DNA of 64,000 nucleotides. Origin: SIG603 sp964370775. GTDB taxonomy: Bacteria > Bacillota > Clostridia > Oscillospirales > Acutalibacteraceae. Below are positions 9,219 through 16,684 of the stretch, piece by piece; the first letter of the stretch is position 1, and each line of letters starts with the position of its first letter. The DNA lies in NCBI GenBank assembly GCA_964370775.1, contig CAYJKT010000008.1, forward strand, positions 33,613-97,612, given 5' to 3'. Position numbers and translations under genes: made by a program. The notes beneath the pieces are model-generated. The model saw only the letters and a program-made list of their open reading frames with translations. It was not told the DNA's origin and searched no databases.

Positions 9219-9945
9219 GTTTGTAAATCTCCCTTGTATTTTTTATTAATTGTGGTAGCAAAAATATATTATATGCTGTACCGTATTTTGAAAAAGACTC
9301 TTTATAAATTCCGTTCTCTGTAAAAAAGTTTATCAGCCAAAATGGCAAACCCTGTGCAGTTTTTACCTCTAGCAAAACGTATTCATCGCCTAGAACTTTA
9401 ACATCATTTTCGTCGTCATATAGCGATATATTAGTGTCACGCATTTTGATATTAAAGTCAAAAGTCATTCTTAGGTTATCGTCTGTAGGGCAGAAATACG
9501 CTTCCCTTTCATAAGATAAATAAACTTTTGGCTTGATTAAACCGTCAAAACTGTTTATATAATAATCAATTTCCTTATGTATTTGAGAACTATCCTCTAC
9601 ATTCTCGCCGTCAAATAAATATGCTAATGCATTGTGTTGGCTATCTGCAATTCGTCTTTTGTAGACAATTCCGTTATATTTCTTTTTTAGCTCAATAAAC
9701 GCATTCTTTTGGTCATCAGGCTCTCCGTAAATTCTTAACCTTAATTTCTCTTTGTACTTTGGTTTTTCAAGAGAATATCTAATTATTCGATAATCTTCGG
9801 TATCAAAATATATATTAGATATTTTATGTCTGCCGTAAGAATCGAGTTGCATCTCGTCTTTCATCTGTTCTACCAATTTGTGATGTTGCTCGACTGTGAG
9901 CTTATATTTAAGCTCATATCTTTTAAAAACTGTTTGTACTCCCAT
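9211..9945 (-). CDS. VTC-domain polyphosphate polymerase family protein
   Basis: A 244-residue cytoplasmic protein of the VTC family, a triphosphate-tunnel enzyme fold that in yeast makes polyphosphate from ATP. Alternating basic and acidic strand motifs typical of the tunnel are seen: YELKYKLT near the N-terminus, SNIYFDTEDY, EKLRLRIYGE, FIELKKKYNGIVYKRR, YLSYEREAY, FDFNIKMRD and YVLLEVKT. I place the start at ATG 9945 because GAGAGGAG stands six bases upstream; a TTG nine codons earlier has no site. It overlaps the DUF4956 gene. Polyphosphate synthesis is inferred from the family and was not tested here. Confidence 0.85.
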   Translation of the reverse strand: MGVQTVFKRYELKYKLTVEQHHKLVEQMKDEMQLDSYGRHKISNIYFDTEDYRIIRYSLEKPKYKEKLRLRIYGEPDDQKNAFIELKKKYNGIVYKRRIADSQHNALAYLFDGENVEDSSQIHKEIDYYINSFDGLIKPKVYLSYEREAYFCPTDDNLRMTFDFNIKMRDTNISLYDDENDVKVLGDEYVLLEVKTAQGLPFWLINFFTENGIYKESFSKYGTAYNIFLLPQLIKNTREIYKHA

Positions 9946-10193
9946 TGTTTTCTCCTCTCTTATTTCTGACAATTTTCTATTTTTTTCCAGTCTCTATATA
10001 GTTAATGCAAAACTAAACGGTTTTATTGCATGAATTTAAAATAAATTTTACTTGTATTTTACATAGAGGTATATTATACTTTATTTATATATAAAAATAT
10101 CATGCAAACTACGAAATAATTAATATTTTGTTAACGAATTATATCGATAAAAGTTGTAGAATAGAGTAGAAAGTTAATTTTGGAGGATTATAA

Positions 10194-10760
10194 ATGAAAG
10201 TTATGGTAGAAACTTCTGCAAGACACCTACATGTGTCAGAAGCAGATTTTAAAGTATTATTCGGTGATGACGCAGTTATGACAAATAAAAAAGATTTGTC
10301 TCAACCGGGTCAATTTGCAACAAGTGAAAGAGTTGAAGTTATAGGCCCTAAAGGCTCTTTAGTTATGACAATTCTAGGCCCTGTTCGCCCTAGCACACAA
10401 GTAGAGGTTAGCTTAACAGATGCTAGAAAAATCGGCATTTCTGCTCCTATTCGTGAGTCTGGCGACACTAAAAATTCAGGCGCATGTAAGTTGAAAGGTC
10501 CTAAAGGAGAAGTTGATCTAACAGAGGGCGTTATCGTTGCTAAAAGACATATTCATTTTAATGAAGAAGAAGCAGCAGAAGCTGGCGTTACTGACAAACA
10601 AATCGTTAGCGTAAAACTAAATTCAGACGAGCGTTCATTAATTTTGGGTGACGTTGTTGTTAGAGTTAACAAAGCTTACGCAGCAGCAATGCATATCGAT
10701 ACTGACGAAGCAAATGCGGCAGCACTAGCAGGAACAGTAGACGGCGAGATTATTGCTTAA
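10194..10760 (+). CDS. pduL: Phosphate propanoyltransferase/acetyltransferase PduL
   Basis: PduL interconverts acyl-CoA and acyl-phosphate. The 188-residue protein shows the two zinc-site His motifs, SARHLHVS at residues 8-15 and AKRHIHFN near 116-123, together with GPxGS and GPVRPSTQVEVS segments diagnostic of the family. The length fits the catalytic domain without an N-terminal microcompartment-targeting extension, so it probably works free in the cytosol as the cell's phosphotransacetylase. No microcompartment shell genes are nearby. The ATG at 10194 has GGAGG eight bases ahead, and a strong terminator follows, so the gene is monocistronic. Confidence 0.95.
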   Translation: MKVMVETSARHLHVSEADFKVLFGDDAVMTNKKDLSQPGQFATSERVEVIGPKGSLVMTILGPVRPSTQVEVSLTDARKIGISAPIRESGDTKNSGACKLKGPKGEVDLTEGVIVAKRHIHFNEEEAAEAGVTDKQIVSVKLNSDERSLILGDVVVRVNKAYAAAMHIDTDEANAAALAGTVDGEIIA

Positions 10761-10771
10761 TTTTAGATACT

Positions 10772-10797
10772 AAAAGCTACCGTGAGGTAGCTTTTTT
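10772..10797 (+). terminator. Terminator after pduL
   Basis: AAAGCTACC, loop GTGA, GGTAGCTTTTTT: a perfect 9-bp stem with a T-run starting 11 bases after the pduL stop. Confidence 0.9.
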
Positions 10798-10800
10798 GTT

Positions 10801-10859
10801 TATACTATTATATAGGTGAAAAACTATAGGTGAAAAACGGAAGAAATAAAAATAGTATA
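10801..10859. repeat. Tandem 14-bp duplication inside a 9-bp inverted repeat
   Basis: TATAGGTGAAAAAC occurs twice head to tail (10811-10824 and 10825-10838) and the pair is bracketed by TATACTATT (10801-10809) and its exact complement AATAGTATA (10851-10859). It fills the gap between the pduL terminator and the flagellin promoter. The rest of 10860-10928 is AT-rich with no feature I can name. Confidence 0.7.
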
Positions 10860-10928
10860 AGAATAAATAAAAAAATTATATTAGCTCTTTAGTTTTAAAA
10901 AAACAATAGAATAAATTATGTAGACGCA

Positions 10929-10955
10929 CAAAATGTGGATAGGGTTTCCCGATAA
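10929..10955 (+). promoter_or_regulatory. Sigma-D (sigma-28) type flagellin promoter
   Basis: CAAA at 10929-10932, a 15-base spacer and CCCGATAA at 10948-10955 match the TAAA-N15-GCCGATAA consensus of motility sigma factors. No sigma-A box of similar quality is seen before the flagellin gene. Predicted transcript start about 10962. Confidence 0.8.
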
Positions 10956-10960
10956 ACTAA

Positions 10961-11113
10961 CTGACGCGTGGTTGGTTTTTCCCTATATAACACCGCAATG
11001 ACTGCGAAAGCGATGAACCACGAAGGGGAGTCGTAGAAAAAAATTAAAAAAACAAACAAAAGCCTATGGTCTACAAAGGATTGTAGACGGGCAAAATCAA
11101 GGAGGATTTTATT
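10961..11113 (+). ncRNA. Structured 5' leader of the flagellin mRNA with a possible pseudoknot
   Basis: From the predicted start, CGTGGTT (10967-10973) pairs with AACCACG (11016-11022). The enclosed TTCCCT (10979-10984) can pair with AGGGGA (11024-11029) just past that stem, an H-type pseudoknot, and CGCA/TGCG (10994-10997 with 11003-11006) forms a nested hairpin. Conserved cores of c-di-GMP-I or c-di-GMP-II riboswitches are absent. An A-rich linker then leads to the CsrA-type hairpin. Folding is by eye. Confidence 0.45.
11069..11105 (+). promoter_or_regulatory. CsrA-type binding sites in the flagellin leader
   Basis: GTCTACAA (11069-11076) pairs perfectly with TTGTAGAC (11081-11088), presenting AGGA in the loop; the core UACAAAGGAUUGU closely follows the CsrA SELEX consensus RUACARGGAUGU. 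A second GGA lies in the ribosome site AAGGAGG (11099-11105). A loop site upstream plus a site in the Shine-Dalgarno is the arrangement known for Bacillus subtilis hag. Confidence 0.65.
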
Positions 11114-12796
11114 ATGGGTATGGTTATAAGAACCAACACAATGGCAATGAATGCTAACAGATCATTAGGCATTAACAATTCAGCAGTAGGTAAATCACTA
11201 GAGAAATTATCAAGTGGTTTTAGAATTAACAGAGCAGCTGACGACGCATCTGGTCTTGCAATTTCTGAGAAAATGAAATCTCAAATCGCAGGTTTAGAGC
11301 AAGCTTCTACAAATGCTCAAGACGGTATCAGCTTAATCCAAACAGCTGAGGGCGCTACTCAAGAAATTCACAACATGCTTAACCGTATGAAAGAATTAGC
11401 AATTAAATCAGCTAACGGAACAATTCAAGACGAAGTTGACCGTGAAGCTATCCAATCAGAAGTTGATGCTCTAAACGAAGAGATTACTCGTATCTCTAAA
11501 TCAACAACATTTAATGGTATCCAACTACTAGACGGTTCATTAGGTGGCGGTGTTGTTTCAGCTGACGGCGCATCTTTCACAGGTTCTGAGGTTGCTAAAT
11601 ATCAAGCAGCTAAAGATACAGTAACTTGGGGTAGCTTTACAGCTGCTAGTGCAGATGTAATTGACACATTTGTTATTGATGGTCAAACATTAACAATTGA
11701 CTGGTCTAAAGGCGAAGCAGCAGAAATTTTTGCTCAATTCGATGCACTAAGTGCAGCTCCTGGTTCTGCTGAAGCAGCAAAATCATTAGTAGCTGACTTT
11801 GAGACATTCTTAAACAACGAGATGGCTGCTCAAGGTCTAAAAGGTTCAGTTTCATTAAATGCAACAGGCACTACTTCTTTTGATATAGTTAGCGATTTAA
11901 AAGACGCTGCATCTGAGATTACTTTTGCTGGTTCTAATACAACAGCAGCTAACTCATTGGGTGCTATCATGTTTGGTACAACTACTGCTGGTACTTCTGT
12001 TGTTAACGAAGCAACTATGACATACAATGGTGATACAGTAGCTACTGGAGACGACTTCCAAATGGAATTAAACGGAATTACATTAAATGTTACTGGTGTT
12101 GAAGCTACTAAAGGTACTTCAACTATGGATGCTGTAGCTGCATCACTTGAAACAGCTCTAGCTACTACTATAGCTGCATATAACACTGAACTAGGCTTAT
12201 CAGCTGGTACCCTAGACACAAATAGTGGCTTAACTGGTCTAACAGCTTCTGACTTTACAGTAGAAAATGTTGATGGTTCTTTAGTTGTTAGCTATAATGG
12301 CGACCAAGATGTAGAGTTTAGCTTTAACGATATTGGTGATTTAACACATGCTAACTCACTAGGTCTAGCTGGTGGTAGCAGTACTTCTGGTGGTAACCAA
12401 GGTCTAACACTACAAATCGGTGATACATCTGATAACTTCAACCAAATGACAGTTTCAGTAGACGATTTAAGTGCTCTAAGCATTGGTACAAAAAATGTTG
12501 ACGTAAGTTCACTATCTGGTGCTCAAGGTTCAGTTCAAGATATCGAAGATGCTATCAACATGGTATCAACAAACAGAGCTAACCTAGGTGCTCTACAAAA
12601 CAGACTAGAGTACACAATCAACAACTTAGACACAACAGCAGAGAACATGACAGCTGCTAATAGCCGTATCAGAGATACAGACATGGCTAAAGAGATGATG
12701 AATTACACACAAATGAACATCTTAACACAAGCTGCTCAATCAATGCTTGCTCAAGCAAATCAACAACCACAATCAATCCTACAATTATTACAATAA
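11114..12796 (+). CDS. Flagellin with an expanded central domain
   Basis: The filament subunit. Residues 1-145 are a typical D0-D1 N-terminal half (VIRTNTMAMNANR, LSSGFRINRAADDASGLAISEKM, STTFNGIQLLDG) and about the last 95 residues the matching C-terminal half (NRANLGALQNRLEYTINNL, AANSRIRDTDMAKEM, ending QSILQLLQ). The 300 or so residues between are a Thr/Ala/Gly-rich D2/D3 domain, doubling the size of minimal clostridial flagellin (about 275) and offering many Ser/Thr for O-glycosylation. The start at 11114 has GGAGG eight bases upstream; a second in-frame ATG at 11120 is worse spaced. Codon usage is biased, as expected of a highly expressed gene. A strong terminator follows. Confidence 0.97.
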   Translation: MGMVIRTNTMAMNANRSLGINNSAVGKSLEKLSSGFRINRAADDASGLAISEKMKSQIAGLEQASTNAQDGISLIQTAEGATQEIHNMLNRMKELAIKSANGTIQDEVDREAIQSEVDALNEEITRISKSTTFNGIQLLDGSLGGGVVSADGASFTGSEVAKYQAAKDTVTWGSFTAASADVIDTFVIDGQTLTIDWSKGEAAEIFAQFDALSAAPGSAEAAKSLVADFETFLNNEMAAQGLKGSVSLNATGTTSFDIVSDLKDAASEITFAGSNTTAANSLGAIMFGTTTAGTSVVNEATMTYNGDTVATGDDFQMELNGITLNVTGVEATKGTSTMDAVAASLETALATTIAAYNTELGLSAGTLDTNSGLTGLTASDFTVENVDGSLVVSYNGDQDVEFSFNDIGDLTHANSLGLAGGSSTSGGNQGLTLQIGDTSDNFNQMTVSVDDLSALSIGTKNVDVSSLSGAQGSVQDIEDAINMVSTNRANLGALQNRLEYTINNLDTTAENMTAANSRIRDTDMAKEMMNYTQMNILTQAAQSMLAQANQQPQSILQLLQ

Positions 12797-12832
12797 TTTT
12801 TGTATACAATTGTATCATATTGGTGATAACAG

Positions 12833-12861
12833 AACGGGTGGATTTATTCCACCCGTTTTTT
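12833..12861 (+). terminator. Flagellin terminator
   Basis: AACGGGTGGA (12833-12842) pairs with TCCACCCGTT (12848-12857), with a T-run to 12861. It lies 37 bases after the flagellin stop. Confidence 0.92.
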
Positions 12862-12889
12862 GTGCTGTTATTGTAAATGACACTAACAG

Positions 12890-12919
12890 AATAGGAACAC
12901 ATTTTTTTGTGTTCCTATT
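12890..12919. repeat. 12-bp perfect inverted repeat between convergent genes
   Basis: AATAGGAACACA (12890-12901), six T, then TGTGTTCCTATT (12908-12919). It sits 20 bases before the end of the converging glycosyltransferase gene and may terminate it, but neither strand has a following T-run. Confidence 0.6.
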
Positions 12920-12938
12920 CCATATCACTTCAAAAATA

Positions 12939-15164
12939 TTAATGGACGTTGCTATCGACATTAATCAAACTACAAAGGTCACCTATCTCCTTATCAGTAG
13001 GNNNNNNNNNNNNNNNNNNNNNNNNNTTAATATATTCTTCTAAAAACATTTTTGCATTTGTGGTATCGCCATTTTTTATGTAATTTTTGACTTGCTCTTT
13101 AATTTGTTTTGCTAAAGCCAAAAACTCTTCTCTGTCATCTTGTGCATTATCATTAGCTAAAGTTATATTGTTACATAACACTTCTACACATTTATACATT
13201 CTGGAATCATAAGATAACCCCTTTTTTAAGAATTTAATATATTCAACTTGGTTGCTATCTATACGAATATTTGCCTCACTAAAACATAATACAGATTTAT
13301 ATATATCTGACAAGAAATTCAAACTACTCATTATAGTTGTCATATCATATTGGCTTGCTAATATTTTCATACTAGCATTAACATAAGTTTCAAAAACACT
13401 TATAATATCACTATCTGTTATATTGATACTTTGATGTACATTTGTTATATTAATTAAATACATATATGTTAGATTTTTAATAAAGAAATAGTGTTTTTCA
13501 TCTGTGATACTATCTAAATCTATATTATCAATATATTGCTTTACAAGATATGGAAAAGTAGCATATTTTTTGTATACTCTGGTAATGTATTTTTCCATTA
13601 ATACATGATTACACTTAATTAATATATCAAAATCATCATGTTGTCTTAACAGCATAAAGTAAACAAAGTCATGAAAATCGCTAGAAGTATACACTAATTC
13701 ATCGCTTTCAACACTTTCAATAATACTATCATCTAACTTATCTAGCCTAAAATTACTTGCCCTTAAAGCGTTTAGTACAATATATCCATCATTGATGTTT
13801 TTACAAAATATAGATTGCAAATCTTTATTTGATTCAGTAAAAATTGTTGGATTTAAGTAAGATTCAAGAGTATAAATAATATCTACTCTTTGTTTTTTTT
13901 CGGTTGCTAAAGTATCATATACTTCTCTAATCTCCTCATATTTTTTTAAGGAAAATAAGCTCATTATATAAGTAGTTAGGAAAATTAAATCTCCATCTTT
14001 TCTATATGTTAAAGGATTGCATTTTAAAATGCTTTTATAAGCATTTTCATTATCATTTACTGAGATATAGCATAATGTTATTTCTGTAAAACTGAATAAA
14101 TATGTATATTCTTTATTCACATTAGTATAACTTGATAGATGAAACGTTGAGTCTATGTTTTCTTGTAGGTAACAATATAGTTCTTGATATCGTGTAAAAT
14201 ACCTAATCGCTAGTTCAAACTCTCCACGTATTTGTTTTGAAGTTGCAAGAAAATATAGTATCTCTAAGTTAGGTACTATTTTTTCTGTATTAGTATTAAT
14301 ATAATCCTCTACAAGTAAATCTAGTTTTTTATGTAAACTCTTGCCCAAATATTCCTTTGCAAGCAAGGATAAAATTTGAAAATGCAATTTTTTTGGTGGG
14401 TTATGCATATCTTCCACATAGCTTAAACATTCTTCAAATACACTTATTCGGTCACTAGCATCACTTTTTCCTGTTCCAAGGTGCATATAAGCACGAACGT
14501 CAAGAGGGTCTTTTGCGATTTCTATATATAAACCCTCTTCATTTCGTTTTATTTTTAATAATTTGTTAGGACCAATATAGCCAGTATGATGTATTATTGT
14601 TGAGGTCTTATAAAAATAAGTTGTTTGCGTAGGGAGATATTCATGGATAATATCTTTAAAATATGATTTATTGAAAGAGAAATTATAGAAACGATGTAAT
14701 TTAATATCTGAAAATGCAGAAAATGAATGATTGTCATAATCTCTTCTAACTATAACGACATACTCATTTTTATTATGCTCAGGACTCTTAAAAAACTCAA
14801 TCAAATCATCGCAGTTTGAGTCCAAAAACTCATCAGCATCAAAATACGCAAACCATCTACCCTCAGCGACTTCAACACCTGTGTTTCTAGCAGCTGAAAA
14901 GTCATTACACCACTCAAACTCTAAATACACATCAGCATATTGTTTTGCAATCTCTTTTGTTCCGTCTGTCGAACCTGTGTCTGTAATAATTAACTGGCAA
15001 GGTATAGCATCTCTTAATTTTTGCAAAGATTGTATACACCTTAATAAATCTTTTGCTTCGTTTTTAACAATTATACCTATAGATAGTTCATATTTGAAGC
15101 TTGTGTCATTTAAAGAAATTGTACGCTTTATCTCTTGTTTGTTACCAGAAACTCTACTTTTCAT
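12939..15164 (-). CDS. Family 2 glycosyltransferase with helical-repeat C-terminal region (interrupted by assembly gap)
   Basis: About 740 residues. Residues 28-200 are a GT2 domain: SIGIIVKNEAKDL, ITDTGSTDGTKEI, NDFSAARNTGVE and the DxD-type FDADEFLDSN. From about 215 on the protein is alpha-helical with TPR-like spacing. It converges on flagellin, with the methyltransferase gene divergent upstream, so flagellin glycosylation is the likeliest job, although surface polysaccharide is possible. A 25-N gap (13002-13026) falls about 21 codons before the stop; because 25 is not a multiple of three, the last residues and the stop at 12939 depend on the real gap length. Confidence 0.8.
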   Translation of the reverse strand: MKSRVSGNKQEIKRTISLNDTSFKYELSIGIIVKNEAKDLLRCIQSLQKLRDAIPCQLIITDTGSTDGTKEIAKQYADVYLEFEWCNDFSAARNTGVEVAEGRWFAYFDADEFLDSNCDDLIEFFKSPEHNKNEYVVIVRRDYDNHSFSAFSDIKLHRFYNFSFNKSYFKDIIHEYLPTQTTYFYKTSTIIHHTGYIGPNKLLKIKRNEEGLYIEIAKDPLDVRAYMHLGTGKSDASDRISVFEECLSYVEDMHNPPKKLHFQILSLLAKEYLGKSLHKKLDLLVEDYINTNTEKIVPNLEILYFLATSKQIRGEFELAIRYFTRYQELYCYLQENIDSTFHLSSYTNVNKEYTYLFSFTEITLCYISVNDNENAYKSILKCNPLTYRKDGDLIFLTTYIMSLFSLKKYEEIREVYDTLATEKKQRVDIIYTLESYLNPTIFTESNKDLQSIFCKNINDGYIVLNALRASNFRLDKLDDSIIESVESDELVYTSSDFHDFVYFMLLRQHDDFDILIKCNHVLMEKYITRVYKKYATFPYLVKQYIDNIDLDSITDEKHYFFIKNLTYMYLINITNVHQSINITDSDIISVFETYVNASMKILASQYDMTTIMSSLNFLSDIYKSVLCFSEANIRIDSNQVEYIKFLKKGLSYDSRMYKCVEVLCNNITLANDNAQDDREEFLALAKQIKEQVKNYIKNGDTTNAKMFLEEYIXXXXXXXXXPTDKEIGDLCSLINVDSNVH
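13002..13026. other. Assembly gap (25 N)
   Basis: A run of exactly 25 N inside the 3' end of the glycosyltransferase gene. The true length is unknown. Confidence 0.99.
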
Positions 15165-15286
15165 ATCAAAAACCTCTTATGTAAAAATATATAAATTTAT
15201 CAATTAAATATAGAATAATAATACCATATTTTCAACAAAAAAACAATTAAATAGATAAAATTTTACATTTGTTTTTACATGAATAG

Positions 15287-15315
15287 TTTACTTGTTATCC
15301 ATATCGTTGTATAAT
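15287..15315 (+). promoter_or_regulatory. Sigma-A type promoter of the methyltransferase gene
   Basis: TTTACT (15287-15292), 17-base spacer, TATAAT (15310-15315), then a 35-base leader with a GGAG ribosome site. Confidence 0.6.
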
Positions 15316-15349
15316 TATATTAAGAAATCAAATTCGATAGGAGATTAAA

Positions 15350-16630
15350 ATGAAACAAGAAAATTTAACAGGTTATTTATCCGACCTTGATATGTATAAT
15401 ACTTTTTTAGACTCTTTAATATTAATAAAACACGATAATGTTGAATTGTTGCAGACTAGCTCGGAAATGGTTCAATTTCTGACTAAAAAATATGAATCTA
15501 AAGAATTAACAGATAGTGCTAATGATTATATTAGTTCTATTAAAACAAAAAGTGATAAGCTAAGACAATGTGCGTTAATATGGTTAGATAATATAAATTT
15601 CTGCACAGTTCAAAGCTTAATAGAGATACAATCTAAAGATGAAATACCTACGGATATAGTAGAACTATATTTTAAATATTTCACAAGAACTCCTGTGGTA
15701 AGTGCAAGATTAGGAACTGTACTGTTAAATTTTGTTCAAAAATATAATTATATATTGCCAGAGAAAGCATTTGAGCTTTGTATGCATATTATCAAATTGC
15801 AACCTAGTTTGATTAGAAATGATAAAAATTTATATACATACTCTGCTGATTATAAACAGGTAGAATTTACATCTTGCCCAGTTTGTAGAGGTACTGGAGT
15901 TCCACACTTTAATGCGTATGCATTTAAAATGGGTAACTATAAAGAACCTCATTTACCTTTTAAATTATGGATGAAATGCGACGATTGCAACAATTTATAT
16001 ACAAGATATTTTGCCAAAAGCTTTATTGACCAAACATTAACAAAGAAATTAGTTAAAGGTGAATATAATCCAGATTTTAGTGTGGGAATGTCTTCTCAAA
16101 CGTTTTCTCAGTGGGGAAAGATTATAAATAGAATTAACGAACACACTAAACTTGAAAATGTACTTGAAGTCGGAATAGGGGAGGGTGCATTTATTGCGAC
16201 TGCGTTAGAAATGCTTATACCTATAGACGCAGTTGAAATCGATGAACAATCAGCGACAAAGATTGCCAATTTGCTAAATGTTGATATTCATTGCATGGAC
16301 TTTTTAAATTACGAAACAGACAAAAAATATAGCGCATTGTTTATGGGTGATGTTATTGAGCATATAGTAGACCCAAAACGAGCATTAACAAAAGCGTATA
16401 ACTTGTTGAAAGACGATGGAGTGTTGTGGATATCTACGCCAAACTTAAATAGTGCTTTCTCACGCTTTTATAAATATTTAGACCCTATGTGGTGTGAGTC
16501 TACTCATATATCATATTTTTCTTATGAAACTTTCTCTAAAATGATTAACGAGTGTGGTTTTAAGGTTTTAGAATATACGGTGTCTGCTAGATACAATGGC
16601 TCTATGGAGCTTATTTTAAGCAAAATTTAA
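15350..16630 (+). CDS. Class I SAM-dependent methyltransferase with zinc-ribbon-like segment
   Basis: A 426-residue protein. The first 160 residues are helical and match nothing I recognise. A CPVC...CDDC four-cysteine knuckle (about residues 175-206) follows, then a class I methyltransferase fold: motif I VLEVGIGEGAF near 270, acidic motif DAVEIDE, FMGDVIEHIVDP, and LKDDGVLWISTPN. The GDVIEHI form is typical of O- or C-methyltransferases of sugar and surface pathways. It is divergent from the glycosyltransferase and two genes from flagellin, so a role in flagellin or glycan methylation is inferred. The substrate is unknown. A GGAG site precedes the ATG at 15350. Confidence 0.8.
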   Translation: MKQENLTGYLSDLDMYNTFLDSLILIKHDNVELLQTSSEMVQFLTKKYESKELTDSANDYISSIKTKSDKLRQCALIWLDNINFCTVQSLIEIQSKDEIPTDIVELYFKYFTRTPVVSARLGTVLLNFVQKYNYILPEKAFELCMHIIKLQPSLIRNDKNLYTYSADYKQVEFTSCPVCRGTGVPHFNAYAFKMGNYKEPHLPFKLWMKCDDCNNLYTRYFAKSFIDQTLTKKLVKGEYNPDFSVGMSSQTFSQWGKIINRINEHTKLENVLEVGIGEGAFIATALEMLIPIDAVEIDEQSATKIANLLNVDIHCMDFLNYETDKKYSALFMGDVIEHIVDPKRALTKAYNLLKDDGVLWISTPNLNSAFSRFYKYLDPMWCESTHISYFSYETFSKMINECGFKVLEYTVSARYNGSMELILSKI

Positions 16631-16640
16631 TATGATAGGA

Positions 16641-16672
16641 AAAGAGATGCGTAAATATACACATCTCTTTTT
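16641..16672. terminator. Bidirectional terminator between convergent genes
   Basis: AAAGAGATG (16641-16649) pairs with CATCTCTTT (16662-16670), with T-runs on both strands. It serves the methyltransferase (+) and the alcohol dehydrogenase operon (-). Confidence 0.8.
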
Positions 16673-16684
16673 GTTTAAATTTAT

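Noticed and set aside
10961..11113. c-di-GMP-I or c-di-GMP-II riboswitch before flagellin
   Set aside because: The conserved GGCAAACC/GCAAAGCC cores of type I and the type II signature are not present.
11830..12483. Minus-strand open frames inside flagellin
   Set aside because: They are opposite the codon-biased flagellin gene, lack ribosome sites and resemble nothing; antisense shadows.
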